From the NCBI GenBank assembly GCA_040905365.1, contig JBBDRQ010000077.1:11575-75574 (forward strand): 64,000 bases of DNA. The letters are read 5' to 3'. The notes under the pieces are model-generated. The model was given only the letters and a program-made list of their open reading frames with translations. It did not search any database and was not told the origin of the DNA. This document shows positions 34,115 to 43,114 of the stretch, piece by piece. The DNA is from JAHWKV01 sp040905365. GTDB lineage: Bacteria; Actinomycetota; CADDZG01; JAHWKV01. The stretch's first letter is position 1. The number at the start of each line of letters is the position of its first letter. A program made the position numbers and the translations under genes.

Positions 34115-35185
34115 CTACTCCTGCTCGGAAGAGAGCTGTTCGGCCCTGAGCTTGGTGATAAGGGCGTCGATAAACGGGTCCAGCCCGCCGCCCATGACCT
34201 CGGGAACATTGTGCACCGAAACCTTCACGCGGTGGTCCGTCACCCGGTTCTGCGGAAAGTTGTAGGTGCGCACCTTCTCGGACCGGTCCACGCTGCGCAC
34301 CTGGCTCCTACGTGCGGCCGAATCCTCGCTCGCCCGGCGGTCGAGCTCGGCCTGCAGCATCCGCGACCGCATGATCCGCTTGGCCTTCTCCCGGTTCTGC
34401 AGCTGCGACTTCTCATCCTGGCAGGTCACCACGATCCCGGTAGGCACATGGGTCAACCGCACCGCTGAATCGGTGGTGTTTACCGACTGTCCGCCCGGGC
34501 CCGACGAGCGAAAGACGTCCCATTTGAGGTCGTTATCGTCGATCTCGACGTCCACTTCCTCGGCCTCCGGCATGACCAGGACCCCAACCGCAGAGGTGTG
34601 CAGCCGGCCCTGGGACTCGGTTTCGGGCACCCGCTGCACCCGGTGCACACCGGCCTCGTGCTTCATCCGCGAGTACGCGCCCTTGCCCTTGATCGCAAAT
34701 GTGATCTCCCGGTATCCGCCGAGAGTGGATGGGGTCGATGACAGAATTTCGGTCCGCCAGCCGTGGTGCTGCGCATAGCTCTCGTACATACGGAACAGCT
34801 CGCCGGCGAACAGAGCCGACTCGTCGCCGCCCTCCCCCGCCTTGATCTCCACCAAGACGTCTTTGGAATCGTTGGGGTCGGTGGGGACCAGCAGCGCCTT
34901 GAGCTCCTCCTCGTACTTGGCCGCCAGCCCCTGTTGGTGCTCGATCTCCAACTCCGCCAGCTCCCGCATGTCCGGATCGGACGACTCGGCCAGCAGCTTC
35001 TTGGCCGACGCCACCTCGTCCTGCGCAGCTTTGTACTTGCGAAAGGTGAGCACGGTGGGTTCGAGCTCGGCATTTTGCTTACCCAGCTCGCGCAGCTTCT
35101 CCGGCTTCGAAGTCACCTCGGGATCCATGAGCTGAGCCTGTATCTGCTCGTACGTGGACTCCAGCTCGCTCAATTTTTCAAACAT
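34115..35185 (-). CDS. prfA: Peptide chain release factor 1
   Basis: RF1 reads UAA and UAG and triggers peptide release. The 356-residue protein has the catalytic GGQ loop (SSGPGGQSVNTTDSAVRLTH) and the RF1-type PxT codon-recognition tripeptide in RVPETESQGRLHTSAV (Pro-Glu-Thr instead of the more common Pro-Ala-Thr). It is cotranscribed with prmC. TAG stops are frequent in this window, consistent with an active RF1. Confidence 0.96.
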   Translation of the reverse strand: MFEKLSELESTYEQIQAQLMDPEVTSKPEKLRELGKQNAELEPTVLTFRKYKAAQDEVASAKKLLAESSDPDMRELAELEIEHQQGLAAKYEEELKALLVPTDPNDSKDVLVEIKAGEGGDESALFAGELFRMYESYAQHHGWRTEILSSTPSTLGGYREITFAIKGKGAYSRMKHEAGVHRVQRVPETESQGRLHTSAVGVLVMPEAEEVDVEIDDNDLKWDVFRSSGPGGQSVNTTDSAVRLTHVPTGIVVTCQDEKSQLQNREKAKRIMRSRMLQAELDRRASEDSAARRSQVRSVDRSEKVRTYNFPQNRVTDHRVKVSVHNVPEVMGGGLDPFIDALITKLRAEQLSSEQE

Positions 35186-35252
35186 AGATGTCAGTATCCA
35201 ACCGAATCAAAGGGCGCGAAGACATCAACAGTGTTGCAGATCGCGACGCCGT

Positions 35253-36245
35253 CTAGGCGGGCTCTATACCAGGCTCTCGGCCCAGAAACCCACCGGACTC
35301 CGCCGGCCGCACCTCGTAGTTACGAGCCTGCTCTGCGGCATCGGCCTCCACCCGGGCGATTACAGCCTCCATCGCCTTGATGGCCACCTCTATCTGATCG
35401 TGGGTCGGAGGGCGGGTGGTGATCTTTTGCATGGCCAGTCCGGGAAGGCTCGCCGCCTTGAAGAACCAGGACTTCTCGTTCTTACCTGCGGCCCGGATTA
35501 CTTCATAAGCGGTTCCGGCCACCAGCGGGATCATCAGGATGCGGGCGCCGAGCTTTACGGCGAGCGGGCTGCCCATCAGTAAGATGTCGGCCGCCAGGTG
35601 ACCCACCACGCTGACCGCCATGACGATAAACAGAAAGTTGGTGCCGCACCTGACGTGCAACGTCGAGTAGGTGTCGATGACCTTGGGATCCATCGGATCG
35701 TCGTTCTCGTAGGCGTAGATGGTCTTGTGCTCGGCCCCGTGAAATTGAAAGACCCTGCGTACGTCGGGGATCAAGGAGATCATCAGAATGTAGCCGAGAA
35801 AAAAGGATATGCGGATCAAGCCCTCGACCAGGTTGTGCGCGACGTCGCCTTCGATCCCAAGTTGGTTTCCGCCCCACTTGGACAGGAACGCCGGAATGAT
35901 GATGAAAGCCGCCAAGATAACCGGCAGCCCGAATCCCAGGGTGTAGTTGAGAACCTTCTCCGCGGACTCGACGTCCTCCTCGGAGTCCTCCTCCTCCTCG
36001 AGGGAGTAGGCCGCCGACATCTTGAGCGCCTTGGCGCCTATGAGCAGCGATTCGAGCAACACCCAAACGCCGCGCATGAAGGGCCGCCTGGTCCAACCGT
36101 GACTTTGGGGGTAAATGGGCAGCGGATAATCGTGGACGACTATCTCTTTGTTGGGTTTGCGTACCGCAACGGCCCAGGTCTTGGGTCCGCGCATCATTAC
36201 CCCCTCTATGACGGCTTGGCCGCCAATCGAGGGCTTAGAGGCCAT
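35253..36245 (-). CDS. DUF1385 membrane protein (YqhQ family)
   Basis: This 330-residue protein starts with the diagnostic IGGQAVIEGVMMRGPKTWAVA and has several membrane helices (for example PVILAAFIIIPAFL and IRISFFLGYILMISL), the motif FQFHGAEHKTIYAYE with His residues that look metal-binding, and RCGTNFLFIVMAVS. The biochemical function is not known. The family is commonly encoded between rpmE and prfA in actinobacteria and Firmicutes, exactly as here, and its role may relate to envelope or translation. An acidic loop (EEEEDSEEDVE) separates two membrane segments. Confidence 0.9.
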   Translation of the reverse strand: MASKPSIGGQAVIEGVMMRGPKTWAVAVRKPNKEIVVHDYPLPIYPQSHGWTRRPFMRGVWVLLESLLIGAKALKMSAAYSLEEEEDSEEDVESAEKVLNYTLGFGLPVILAAFIIIPAFLSKWGGNQLGIEGDVAHNLVEGLIRISFFLGYILMISLIPDVRRVFQFHGAEHKTIYAYENDDPMDPKVIDTYSTLHVRCGTNFLFIVMAVSVVGHLAADILLMGSPLAVKLGARILMIPLVAGTAYEVIRAAGKNEKSWFFKAASLPGLAMQKITTRPPTHDQIEVAIKAMEAVIARVEADAAEQARNYEVRPAESGGFLGREPGIEPA

Positions 36246-36247
36246 GA

Positions 36248-36457
36248 TCAGGCGTTGGCGCGTTTGCCGTACTTACGCTCAAACCGCTCGATCCGGCCTC
36301 CGGTGTCCACCATCTTCTGCTTGCCGGTGTAGAACGGATGGCACTGCGAGCACAGCTCGGTGTGAAGCTCTTTTTGGGTTGAACGGGTCTCAAAAGTGTT
36401 CCCGCAAGAACAGTGAACCGTCGCCAGCACATAGTCTGGGTGGATTCCCGCTTTCAT
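36248..36457 (-). CDS. rpmE: 50S ribosomal protein L31
   Basis: The 69-residue zinc-binding (C+) form has its four cysteines in CSCG and ELCSQCHPFYTGKQK. MKAGIHPDY at ATG 36457 is the standard start, with AAGGAG seven bases upstream; the frame's longer extension is not coding. The zinc-free paralogue is not seen in this window. The stop is 2 bp before the DUF1385 start. Confidence 0.97.
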   Translation of the reverse strand: MKAGIHPDYVLATVHCSCGNTFETRSTQKELHTELCSQCHPFYTGKQKMVDTGGRIERFERKYGKRANA

Positions 36458-36566
36458 AATTTCTCCTTGAATTGCGTCCGTTCGAGAGTAGCACAGGGAC
36501 AAAACGCAAAAGTTTCGCCTGGGTTCGGAACACATTAAACGCAGCGGCGGAGTTAGGATCATAGGT

Positions 36567-37787
36567 ATGGATGCGCAATCGATTCGCGAGGATTTCCCGG
36601 TCCTGAATCAACAGGTCAACGGTCATCCCCTCGTTTACCTGGACAACGGGGCTACTTCTCAACGTCCGCGCGCCGTTACCGAGGCGGTCAGCAGATTTGA
36701 CGAGCACGACAACTCCAACGTACATCGCTCCGTCCACACCCTGGGTCAACGAGCCACCGATCTGTTCGAGGGGGCCCGCACCAAGGTAGCCGAACTGCTC
36801 GGCGCGCCCAGCGACCGGTCCGTGATCTTCACCAGATCGGCCACCGAGAGCCTGAACCTCGTCGCCTACGCATGGGGCCGCCACCACCTGACGCCCGGCG
36901 ATGAGGTGCTGGTAACGGAGATGGAGCATCACTCCAACATCGTGTCGTGGCAGCTCGCCTGCCAGGACACCGGGGCCACCATCCGGGCCATTCCGGTGAC
37001 CGAGGACGGCTTGCTGGACATGGACGCCTATGAGCGAATGCTGTCCCCGAAGACCAAGGTCGTCGGCGTCACCCACGTCTCCAACGTGCTCGGCACCATC
37101 AACCCCGTGGCACAAATCGCGGCCAAGGCGCACGACGTCGGCGCCCTTGTGGTTTGCGACGGCGCCCAAGCCGTGCCGCACATGGAGGTAAAGGTTGCCG
37201 AACTGGACTGCGACTTCTACGCGGGCACCGGCCACAAGATGTGCGGTCCAACCGGAATCGGGTTCCTATGGGGACGCGAGCAGGTGCTGGAGGACATGCA
37301 CCCGTTCCACGGCGGCGGAGAGATGATCCTGGACGTGTGGATAGACGGCGCCACCTACAACGAGGTGCCCTACAAATTTGAAGCCGGCACCCCGCCCATC
37401 GCCCAAGCGGTCGGGTTGGGCGCGGCGATCGACTACCTGAACGCCATCGGGATGAAGGCGGTACGCGACCACGAGGTCGAAATCACCCGCTACGCTCTAC
37501 AGCGCTTGGGCGAGCTCCCGGGCATGAAGATTTACGGGCCGACCGACGCCGAGCACAAGGCGGGCCTGGTCTCTTTCAACATCGGCGACATCCACCCCCA
37601 CGACGTAGGTACGATACTGGACGGCGAAGGAGTGGCGATCCGGGCCGGTCACCACTGCGCCAAGCCCTTGATGAGAAAGTTGGGGGTCAGCGCGACCAAC
37701 CGTGCTTCTTTTTACATCTACAACACTCAGAGTGATGTCGACGCCCTCGTTGACGCCCTGCGGAGTTGCAACCGGATGTTCGGCTAA
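36567..37787 (+). CDS. sufS: Cysteine desulfurase SufS
   Basis: This class II (SufS) desulfurase supplies persulfide sulphur for Fe-S cluster assembly. The N-terminal segment VYLDNGATSQRP, the PLP lysine in YAGTGHKMCGPTGIGFLW, and catalytic Cys364 in IRAGHHCAKPLM are present. It is followed by sufU with only 14 bp between, the usual actinobacterial and Bacillus pairing, but sufBCD are not in the window. Confidence 0.96.
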   Translation: MDAQSIREDFPVLNQQVNGHPLVYLDNGATSQRPRAVTEAVSRFDEHDNSNVHRSVHTLGQRATDLFEGARTKVAELLGAPSDRSVIFTRSATESLNLVAYAWGRHHLTPGDEVLVTEMEHHSNIVSWQLACQDTGATIRAIPVTEDGLLDMDAYERMLSPKTKVVGVTHVSNVLGTINPVAQIAAKAHDVGALVVCDGAQAVPHMEVKVAELDCDFYAGTGHKMCGPTGIGFLWGREQVLEDMHPFHGGGEMILDVWIDGATYNEVPYKFEAGTPPIAQAVGLGAAIDYLNAIGMKAVRDHEVEITRYALQRLGELPGMKIYGPTDAEHKAGLVSFNIGDIHPHDVGTILDGEGVAIRAGHHCAKPLMRKLGVSATNRASFYIYNTQSDVDALVDALRSCNRMFG

Positions 37788-37801
37788 GGAGGGCAGCCTT
37801 T

Positions 37802-38248
37802 TTGAGCGATCTTGAAGACCTATACAAAGAAGTGATTCTCGACCATTACCGGTCGCCGAGGAACCGCAACAAGCTCGAGTCGGCCGACGTCCACCTGCAC
37901 CGCGACAACCCGCTGTGCGGTGACGAGATAGACCTGTACGTCGAAATCGAAGACGGCAAGGTCACCGGCGTCGGTTTCGAGGGCAGGGGTTGCTCGATTT
38001 CCCAAGCCTCGGTGTCGATGATGACCGAGAAGCTCAAGGGCCTGTCGGTGGCTGAGGCCGAGGAGCTGGCCAACACGTTCAAGTCGATGATGCAGGGCGA
38101 AGAACCGCAAGACTCCGAATCACTCGGCGACCTGTTGGCGCTGCAAGGAGTGCAGAAATACCCCGTAAGAATCAAGTGCGCGCTGCTCGGATGGAACACG
38201 TTCCTCGAAGGCTTGAAGCTGCACAGCGAGAAGCACGGGGAATCCTAG
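37802..38248 (+). CDS. sufU: SufU, zinc-dependent sulfurtransferase for SufS
   Basis: SufU accepts persulfide sulphur from SufS. The protein has LYKEVILDHYRSPRN and the three conserved cysteines in NPLCGDEI, GRGCSISQAS and RIKCALLGW, plus Asp in the first motif, which bind zinc. TTG 37802 with AAGGAGGG nine bases upstream is preferred over the ATG 37766 that lies inside sufS. Confidence 0.95.
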   Translation: MSDLEDLYKEVILDHYRSPRNRNKLESADVHLHRDNPLCGDEIDLYVEIEDGKVTGVGFEGRGCSISQASVSMMTEKLKGLSVAEAEELANTFKSMMQGEEPQDSESLGDLLALQGVQKYPVRIKCALLGWNTFLEGLKLHSEKHGES

Positions 38249-38252
38249 TCGG

Positions 38253-39194
38253 CTAGTGTACGGTTCGCAGCATTAACTCCCGGGGGCCCGGCTCCAGATA
38301 CGTCTGCATATGAAACATCGGGTGCTCGGATATCCGTACGTAGTGCCGCAGCAGGGTTACCGGCACGGCCAGAGGCACCACCGACTGACGGTATTCCTGT
38401 AGCGAGCGGGCAACTTCCTTCTGCGCAGTGGGTTCCAGGTCTGCCTTAATTGCGGTAAATACCGACTTCATCACCCCCATGTGAGCGACCCGCGTAACGG
38501 GGGTGGCTATCGAATCCATGAAGCTCGCCAGGTACTGTTCGCACAGCTCGTCGTACGAGACTTCCCCCGCCTGCTCGAAAACCCGGCCCACCTGGTCGTG
38601 GGCATCGGCGGAGTGTGCTTCTAGTTGCAACCTGGCCTGAGCGTGGGACATAACCAGCTGGCCGACGCTACGCGGCTGGCTCATGAACGTCATCTGCCGG
38701 TCGTAGGCAAACATGCGCTCGACGAAGTTCTGCAGCTTGGCCTCGTCGGCCAGGTCCGTTTCCTCCACAGCGGGCAGACCGGGCAACGCCTTGATCAGCT
38801 CTGCAGCGAAAAGACCTTTCGATGTCGAACCGCCCTCTCCCTGGACCGCTACGTCCAAGCCGCAGCTGGGCGAACGGCTCTTGAGCACGTAGCCCCGAAG
38901 CTGCGCATCGGACAGCTCATCCACCCGTTCAATCGCGTAACCCTGCATCGTATCGGTGTAGTCGGCGCCCGACGAAGTTCCGACCATCCGCAGATCTGAC
39001 TCGGAGGATTCCAACTGCACGGTTTCCCGCGGAACGCCCATACCGGCCTCCACCTCCGGGCAGACCGGCACGAGCTCGAAATGCATCCCTAGACGGTCCA
39101 CCACGGCGTGGTTGAGCTTGTCGGCCCCGTCGTAGCGGACGGCGTCACCGACGAGGCACTGGGAGACGCCTATCTTCAAAGTTTCTGCTGGCAT
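38253..39194 (-). CDS. DUF523 plus DUF1722 protein (YbgA-like)
   Basis: The N-terminal half (about residues 1-155) is a DUF523 domain with GVSQCLVGDAVRYDG, VCPEVEAGMGVPRE and LKSRSPSCG; conserved Cys residues suggest a Fe-S or metal site, and related proteins have been linked to thiouracil desulfuration. The C-terminal half (about 175-310) is a DUF1722/YbgA helical domain (QARLQLEAHS, LRHYVRISE). The two-domain form is widespread. Function in this organism is unknown. It ends 4 bp from the convergent sufU stop. Confidence 0.87.
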   Translation of the reverse strand: MPAETLKIGVSQCLVGDAVRYDGADKLNHAVVDRLGMHFELVPVCPEVEAGMGVPRETVQLESSESDLRMVGTSSGADYTDTMQGYAIERVDELSDAQLRGYVLKSRSPSCGLDVAVQGEGGSTSKGLFAAELIKALPGLPAVEETDLADEAKLQNFVERMFAYDRQMTFMSQPRSVGQLVMSHAQARLQLEAHSADAHDQVGRVFEQAGEVSYDELCEQYLASFMDSIATPVTRVAHMGVMKSVFTAIKADLEPTAQKEVARSLQEYRQSVVPLAVPVTLLRHYVRISEHPMFHMQTYLEPGPRELMLRTVH

Positions 39195-39333
39195 GGCACC
39201 AGATTACCTAAAACAAGCCTTTTGGATGCAAGCCTGTGTCATCCGCGCGGCTGTGGATGGTATACACCGTAGTGATCGATCAGTCGTATCGTTGACGCCA
39301 CACGGCCGCTCCGGCGGCCTAGAGGAGGCAAGG

Positions 39334-39474
39334 ATGGCTCAAAAGTGCGGACACGAAGGGTGCAAATGCGAGGCTAGGGAGGACGGTTTTTGCAGTGACT
39401 ACTGCCAACGTCACGGCACTAAAGAAAATCACAAGGCACACGCGTGCGACTGCGGCCACGCCAAATGCACCTAA
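39334..39474 (+). CDS. Small Cys-rich protein, metallothionein-like
   Basis: This 46-residue protein carries eight cysteines in the pattern CGHEGCKC, FCSDYC and CDCGHAKC, plus several histidines, and has no hydrophobic core. That composition fits a bacterial metallothionein-like Zn/Cu/Cd chelator, though the family match is by pattern only. AGAGGAGG precedes ATG 39334. A VOC-family gene starts 15 bp downstream, so the two may be co-transcribed. The 139 bp upstream probably hold the promoter. Confidence 0.75.
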   Translation: MAQKCGHEGCKCEAREDGFCSDYCQRHGTKENHKAHACDCGHAKCT

Positions 39475-39489
39475 GGACCGGCCGCGCCC

Positions 39490-39909
39490 ATGTCGAGCCT
39501 TGAGGACCGCCCGGTGTTAGGTCTGGCCGAAATCGTCCTGTGGACCCATCACCCCGAGCGGACCCTGGCCTTTTACCGGGACGTCTTCGGCTTGCAACTA
39601 ATCTCCGAGCCCGACTTCCAGGCCAAGTTTCTAAGCGCCGGCGAGGGACCGGCGGGGGTGCCCGAGATGATCGTGCTCATGCCGCACCCGGACGTCGGGT
39701 CCTCGTTTCCCGCCGACAAGCCCTCCCGGGTTCTGCATCACCTGGCGTTTGCCGTGGCTGCGCATCGCTACGCTGAGCTCGAAGAACGGTGCAAGCAGGA
39801 GGGTCTTCAGGTTCGACAGGGCGTTCACCCGGTACTAAAGGATGTGCGTACCTTCTACGTCGACGACCCCGAGGGCAACGAGGTGGAAATAATCGCCCGC
39901 AACACCTGA
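39490..39909 (+). CDS. VOC-family (glyoxalase-like) protein
   Basis: This 139-residue protein has two beta-alpha-beta-beta-beta modules of the vicinal oxygen chelate fold: EIVLWTHHPERTLAFYRDVFG at the start and FYVDDPEGNEVEIIARN at the end. The terminal Glu and the His residues in VLHHLAF are candidate metal ligands. VOC proteins include glyoxalase I, fosfomycin-resistance enzymes and dioxygenases; which one applies is not clear. Confidence 0.87.
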   Translation: MSSLEDRPVLGLAEIVLWTHHPERTLAFYRDVFGLQLISEPDFQAKFLSAGEGPAGVPEMIVLMPHPDVGSSFPADKPSRVLHHLAFAVAAHRYAELEERCKQEGLQVRQGVHPVLKDVRTFYVDDPEGNEVEIIARNT

Positions 39910-39933
39910 GCGCCGAGCCGACAAGGAGGTTAC

Positions 39934-40272
39934 GTGGCTGATTCTGCAGTGCAGTTCGAGGACTGGGAGCTCGAACGTATGAAGGGAGTAGCCGTGCTGA
40001 GCACGATCGGCGCCGACGGCTTCCCTCACTCGGCCCCGGTGGGCATGCGCGTCGAAGGCGGTGCGCTGTGGTTCGAGACCCAGGATGGTTCCGTGAAGTT
40101 GCGCAATATCAACCGCAACCCGCGGGTGGCCGTGTTGTTCCACGGGCAGCCCAAATGGGGTGTGCTGGTGCACGGCGTGGCCGCGGTCGTCTCCCCGGGT
40201 GATGGGAATCGGCAACCACAGATTAGGATTACGCCCAAGCGCAAGGCTTCCTGGAAACGAAAGGAAGGGTAG
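39934..40272 (+). CDS. Pyridoxamine 5'-phosphate oxidase-like split-barrel protein
   Basis: This 112-residue protein has the split-barrel core of PNPOx-type flavin or F420-binding proteins: VAVLSTIGADGFPHSAPVGM, GALWFETQDGSVKLRNINRNPRVAV and the LVHGVAAVV strand. The C-terminal 20 residues are very basic (RITPKRKASWKRKEG). Actinobacterial members often use F420, but cofactor choice cannot be told by eye. GGAGG lies upstream of ATG 39934. Confidence 0.8.
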   Translation: MADSAVQFEDWELERMKGVAVLSTIGADGFPHSAPVGMRVEGGALWFETQDGSVKLRNINRNPRVAVLFHGQPKWGVLVHGVAAVVSPGDGNRQPQIRITPKRKASWKRKEG

Positions 40273-40323
40273 CCGGCGCCGCCAACCGCGACAAAAACGC
40301 GACAAAGCAAGGGGGGCACAGAA

Positions 40324-40569
40324 ATGGGTATCGGAGACTTCATCGCCTTCATCATCGGCGGCCTGATCATCGGTGCGATTGCGCGGGCCATAAAAAAGGG
40401 TCCGCAGGATCTCAGCCTGCCGATGACTGCCCTGCTGGGCATGGCCGGATCCTTCGCAGGAGGACTCGTCGCCAGTCTCCTGGGGCTCGGAACCATTATA
40501 GCGCTCATCGTGGCGGTAGTAGTGGCGGTACTTCTGATCGGGGCCATGGAAAAACGCGGCCACGCGTAG
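40324..40569 (+). CDS. GlsB/YeaQ/YmgE-family stress membrane protein
   Basis: The 81-residue protein has three hydrophobic segments with FIAFIIGGLIIGAIARAI, TALLGMAGSFAGGLVASLLG and IALIVAVVVAVLLIGAM, matching the transglycosylase-associated YeaQ/YmgE family, whose function is unknown although it is associated with general stress. It starts at ATG 40324 after AGGGGGG, and converges with the YgjP-like gene. Confidence 0.85.
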   Translation: MGIGDFIAFIIGGLIIGAIARAIKKGPQDLSLPMTALLGMAGSFAGGLVASLLGLGTIIALIVAVVVAVLLIGAMEKRGHA

Positions 40570-40573
40570 AGCT

Positions 40574-41143
40574 TTATTCGGCCGGGTCTTCCTCATGGCC
40601 TTTGGCGATTAGGTATCCACGCGCCCGCTCGCACAGCGGGTACCGGTACACAAGTTCCCAGAACTCGCTTGAGTGGTTGGGTACGGCCAGGTGCGCAAGC
40701 TCGTGCACGATTACGTAGTCGCGCACCCATACCGGCATATCGGCAACCCAGCTCGATATTCGAATCGTGCCGCTGTCGGGTGAACACGATCCCCAGCGGG
40801 AGGACTGGTTGGTGACGTACTCCAACGACTCCCACCTCAGCACTCCGTCGAAATAGCGACGGTTTAGCTCCAGGGCGCGCCGGCGCAAAGCGCCGTCGGA
40901 ATTTAGCTGCCGACGCTTGTTGCGGGCCTGGAAGCGACGGGTCATCTCGTCAACCCAATGCCGCTCCTCCGCCTGCGACATCCGAGCCGGTAGGTAGACG
41001 ACGAGCTTGCCGTCGCACATACGGGCGGAGACCGTCTTGTGTCGGCGCGCCGAGCGACGGACCTCAACGGCCGGCTTCTCGGCCTGGTCCCGCTCGTCCT
41101 GCGGCCGGGCCGCAGTTGAATTCAGCGCCGTCTCATCGGTCAT
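40574..41143 (-). CDS. YgjP-like zinc metallopeptidase (DUF45)
   Basis: The 189-residue protein has the HExxH zinc site in VIVHELAHLAVPNHSSEFW (third ligand His in NHSSEFW), and upstream the WGSCSPDSGTIRISSW motif that defines the YgjP/WLM-type family. An N-terminal basic region (RRSARRHKTVSARM) precedes it. Substrate unknown. Confidence 0.9.
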   Translation of the reverse strand: MTDETALNSTAARPQDERDQAEKPAVEVRRSARRHKTVSARMCDGKLVVYLPARMSQAEERHWVDEMTRRFQARNKRRQLNSDGALRRRALELNRRYFDGVLRWESLEYVTNQSSRWGSCSPDSGTIRISSWVADMPVWVRDYVIVHELAHLAVPNHSSEFWELVYRYPLCERARGYLIAKGHEEDPAE

Positions 41144-41190
41144 GCGCCCAGACTAGCCGCTACCTGTGACAGCCGGTAGCTCGGAGCGCG

Positions 41191-42885
41191 CTACCTGTGC
41201 ACGAAGGTGGTGGTTACCGCTCCCCGGGCCGACGTGCCGACGGTACGAACATATTTCTCCAGTGCCCCGGTCGGGTAGCGCGCGGGCGGATGGGTGAGCG
41301 CCTTGCGCCTGACCTGCAGCTCCTGCTCGTCCACCACCAGATCGATAACGCGGTTGGGGATATCGAGCACGATCTCGTCGCCCTCTTTGACCAGGGCGAT
41401 CGGCCCGCCGTCGAGTGCCTCGGGCGCGACGTGGCCGATAGAGAACCCGTGCGTCGCCCCGGAGAAGCGGCCGTCGGTCAACAGCGCTACGTCCTTGCCC
41501 AAGCCGGCCCCAAAGATTGCTCCGGTCACCGCCAGCATCTCCCGCATGCCGGGGCCGCCCTTGGGTCCCTCGTAACGGATAACGACCACATCGCCGGCGT
41601 GGATCTCGCCGCCTACCACCGCCTCGAACGCCTCGTCCTCGGAGTCGAAGACCCGCGCGCGGCCTTTGAAAACGTCCGCACCGTCCAGCCCGGCCGCCTT
41701 GCACACCGAACCTTCCGGAGCCAAAGTTCCCTTGAGAATCACCGTGCCCCCGGTCGGATGGATCGGCTTGGACAGAGGCCGCAGCACCTCGCCGTCCGGG
41801 TCCGGCGCTCCTTCGGCGTTCTCGGCCAGAGTCTTGCCGTTGGCCGTCAAGGCATCGCCGTGCAACAGGTCAGCCTCCAGCAGCTGCCGGATAACCACCT
41901 GTACCCCGCCGACCCGGTCCCAGTCCGCCATAACGAACCGCCCGCCCGGCCGCAAGTCCGCCACATGCGGTGTGCGCCGGGAGATCTTGTCGAAGTCGTC
42001 TATGTCCAGATCGATGCCGGCCTCGTGGGCAATCGCCAGCAGATGCAAGACCGCGTTGGTCGAGCCTCCGGTGGCCATGACGCACACGATGGCGTTCTCG
42101 ATGGATTGGCGGGTCACGATATCCCGGGCGGTCACTCCCCGCTTTAGCTGCTCCACTACGGCCACGCCGGACTGGAAGGCGAAATCGGCCCGGCGCTCGG
42201 AGATGGCCGGGGGCGAGGCGCTTCCCGGCAGCGACAGGCCCATGGCCTCCACCGCCGCCGCCATGGTGTTGGCGGTGTAGTGGCCCGCACACGAGCCGGC
42301 GCCCGGGCAGGCGTTGGATTCGAGCTCGTGCAGGTCCTCATCGCTCATACGGCCGGAGGCATGGGCGCCGACGCCTTCGAACACGTCCTGGATGGTCACG
42401 TCCTTGCCCCGGAAACGTCCGGGCATAATCGTGCCCCCGTACAGAAACACAGACGGGAGGTCCAGCCGAACCGCCGCCATCACCATGCCCGGCAAGCTCT
42501 TGTCGCAACCGGCGATCGTCACAGTGGCGTCCAGTCGCTCCGCATGCACGACTAGCTCCACCGAGTCGGCGATCACCTCCCGGGAGATCAGCGAAGCGCG
42601 CATGCCCTCGGTCCCCATCGAGATGCCGTCGGACACCGCGATGGTGGTGAACTCCAGCGGGTAGCCGCCGGCCTCGTGCACACCGGCCTTGGAGCGGTCG
42701 GCCAGCTTATCCAGGTGCAGGTTGCAGGGCGTGACCTCGTTCCAGGAGGAGGCCACGCCGACAATGGGCTTGCGAAAATCGTCGTCGCCCATGCCTACCG
42801 CGCGCAGCATCGCTCGAGCCGGCGCCCGCTTGGGGCCCTCGGTCACGTCGCTGCTGCGGGGCTTAAGGTTCGGCTGGTCGGTCAT
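41191..42885 (-). CDS. ilvD: Dihydroxy-acid dehydratase
   Basis: IlvD dehydrates the 2,3-dihydroxy acids in Val, Ile and Leu synthesis with an Fe-S cluster. Key segments are VGVASSWNEVTPCNLHL, the cluster Cys in AGCDKSLPGM and CPGAGSCAGHYTANTM, and GGPGMREML near the C terminus. The first ATG of the frame (42930) is too early: ATG 42885 has GAGGGAG eight bases upstream. It is transcribed away from the ilvBNC operon and is separated from ilvB by a leader region. Confidence 0.96.
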   Translation of the reverse strand: MTDQPNLKPRSSDVTEGPKRAPARAMLRAVGMGDDDFRKPIVGVASSWNEVTPCNLHLDKLADRSKAGVHEAGGYPLEFTTIAVSDGISMGTEGMRASLISREVIADSVELVVHAERLDATVTIAGCDKSLPGMVMAAVRLDLPSVFLYGGTIMPGRFRGKDVTIQDVFEGVGAHASGRMSDEDLHELESNACPGAGSCAGHYTANTMAAAVEAMGLSLPGSASPPAISERRADFAFQSGVAVVEQLKRGVTARDIVTRQSIENAIVCVMATGGSTNAVLHLLAIAHEAGIDLDIDDFDKISRRTPHVADLRPGGRFVMADWDRVGGVQVVIRQLLEADLLHGDALTANGKTLAENAEGAPDPDGEVLRPLSKPIHPTGGTVILKGTLAPEGSVCKAAGLDGADVFKGRARVFDSEDEAFEAVVGGEIHAGDVVVIRYEGPKGGPGMREMLAVTGAIFGAGLGKDVALLTDGRFSGATHGFSIGHVAPEALDGGPIALVKEGDEIVLDIPNRVIDLVVDEQELQVRRKALTHPPARYPTGALEKYVRTVGTSARGAVTTTFVHR

Positions 42886-42957
42886 TGTCATCTCTCCCTC
42901 ACGAAAGAAGGCGCAAGAAAACACGAGCATAACGCGGCCCGGAGCGCGGCTCTACGC

Positions 42958-42986
42958 TTGACAGCCCCCCGGGCGTGGAGGAAGAT
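42958..42986 (+). promoter_or_regulatory. Promoter of the ilvBNC-leuAB operon
   Basis: TTGACA (42958-42963) is a perfect -35 box, followed after 17 bases by GAAGAT (42981-42986), which keeps the three most conserved -10 positions. Transcription would start near 42993, some 25 bases before the leader peptide. Confidence 0.7.
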
Positions 42987-43017
42987 GATTGACAAGGTAA
43001 CGAACAGGAGTCTGTCA

Positions 43018-43083
43018 GTGGCGCGGTACGATTTGGAAAGGAATCCAGCGGGACATCCCGTCCTAGTACTCGTACTGCGGTAG
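43018..43083 (+). CDS. ilvB leader peptide with Val/Leu codon run
   Basis: A 21-residue ORF from GTG 43018 (AGGAG seven bases upstream) ends in Pro-Val-Leu-Val-Leu-Val-Leu-Arg and TAG. The VLVLVL run (GTC CTA GTA CTC GTA CTG) is a clear attenuation sensor for charged Val and Leu tRNAs. Ribosome stalling here would allow an antiterminator to form (see the terminator at 43115-43139). The arrangement matches the attenuated ilvBNC operon of Corynebacterium. Confidence 0.85.
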   Translation: MARYDLERNPAGHPVLVLVLR

Positions 43084-43114
43084 CGCGCGCCTGAAACTTC
43101 CGGCGGCGCTACGA

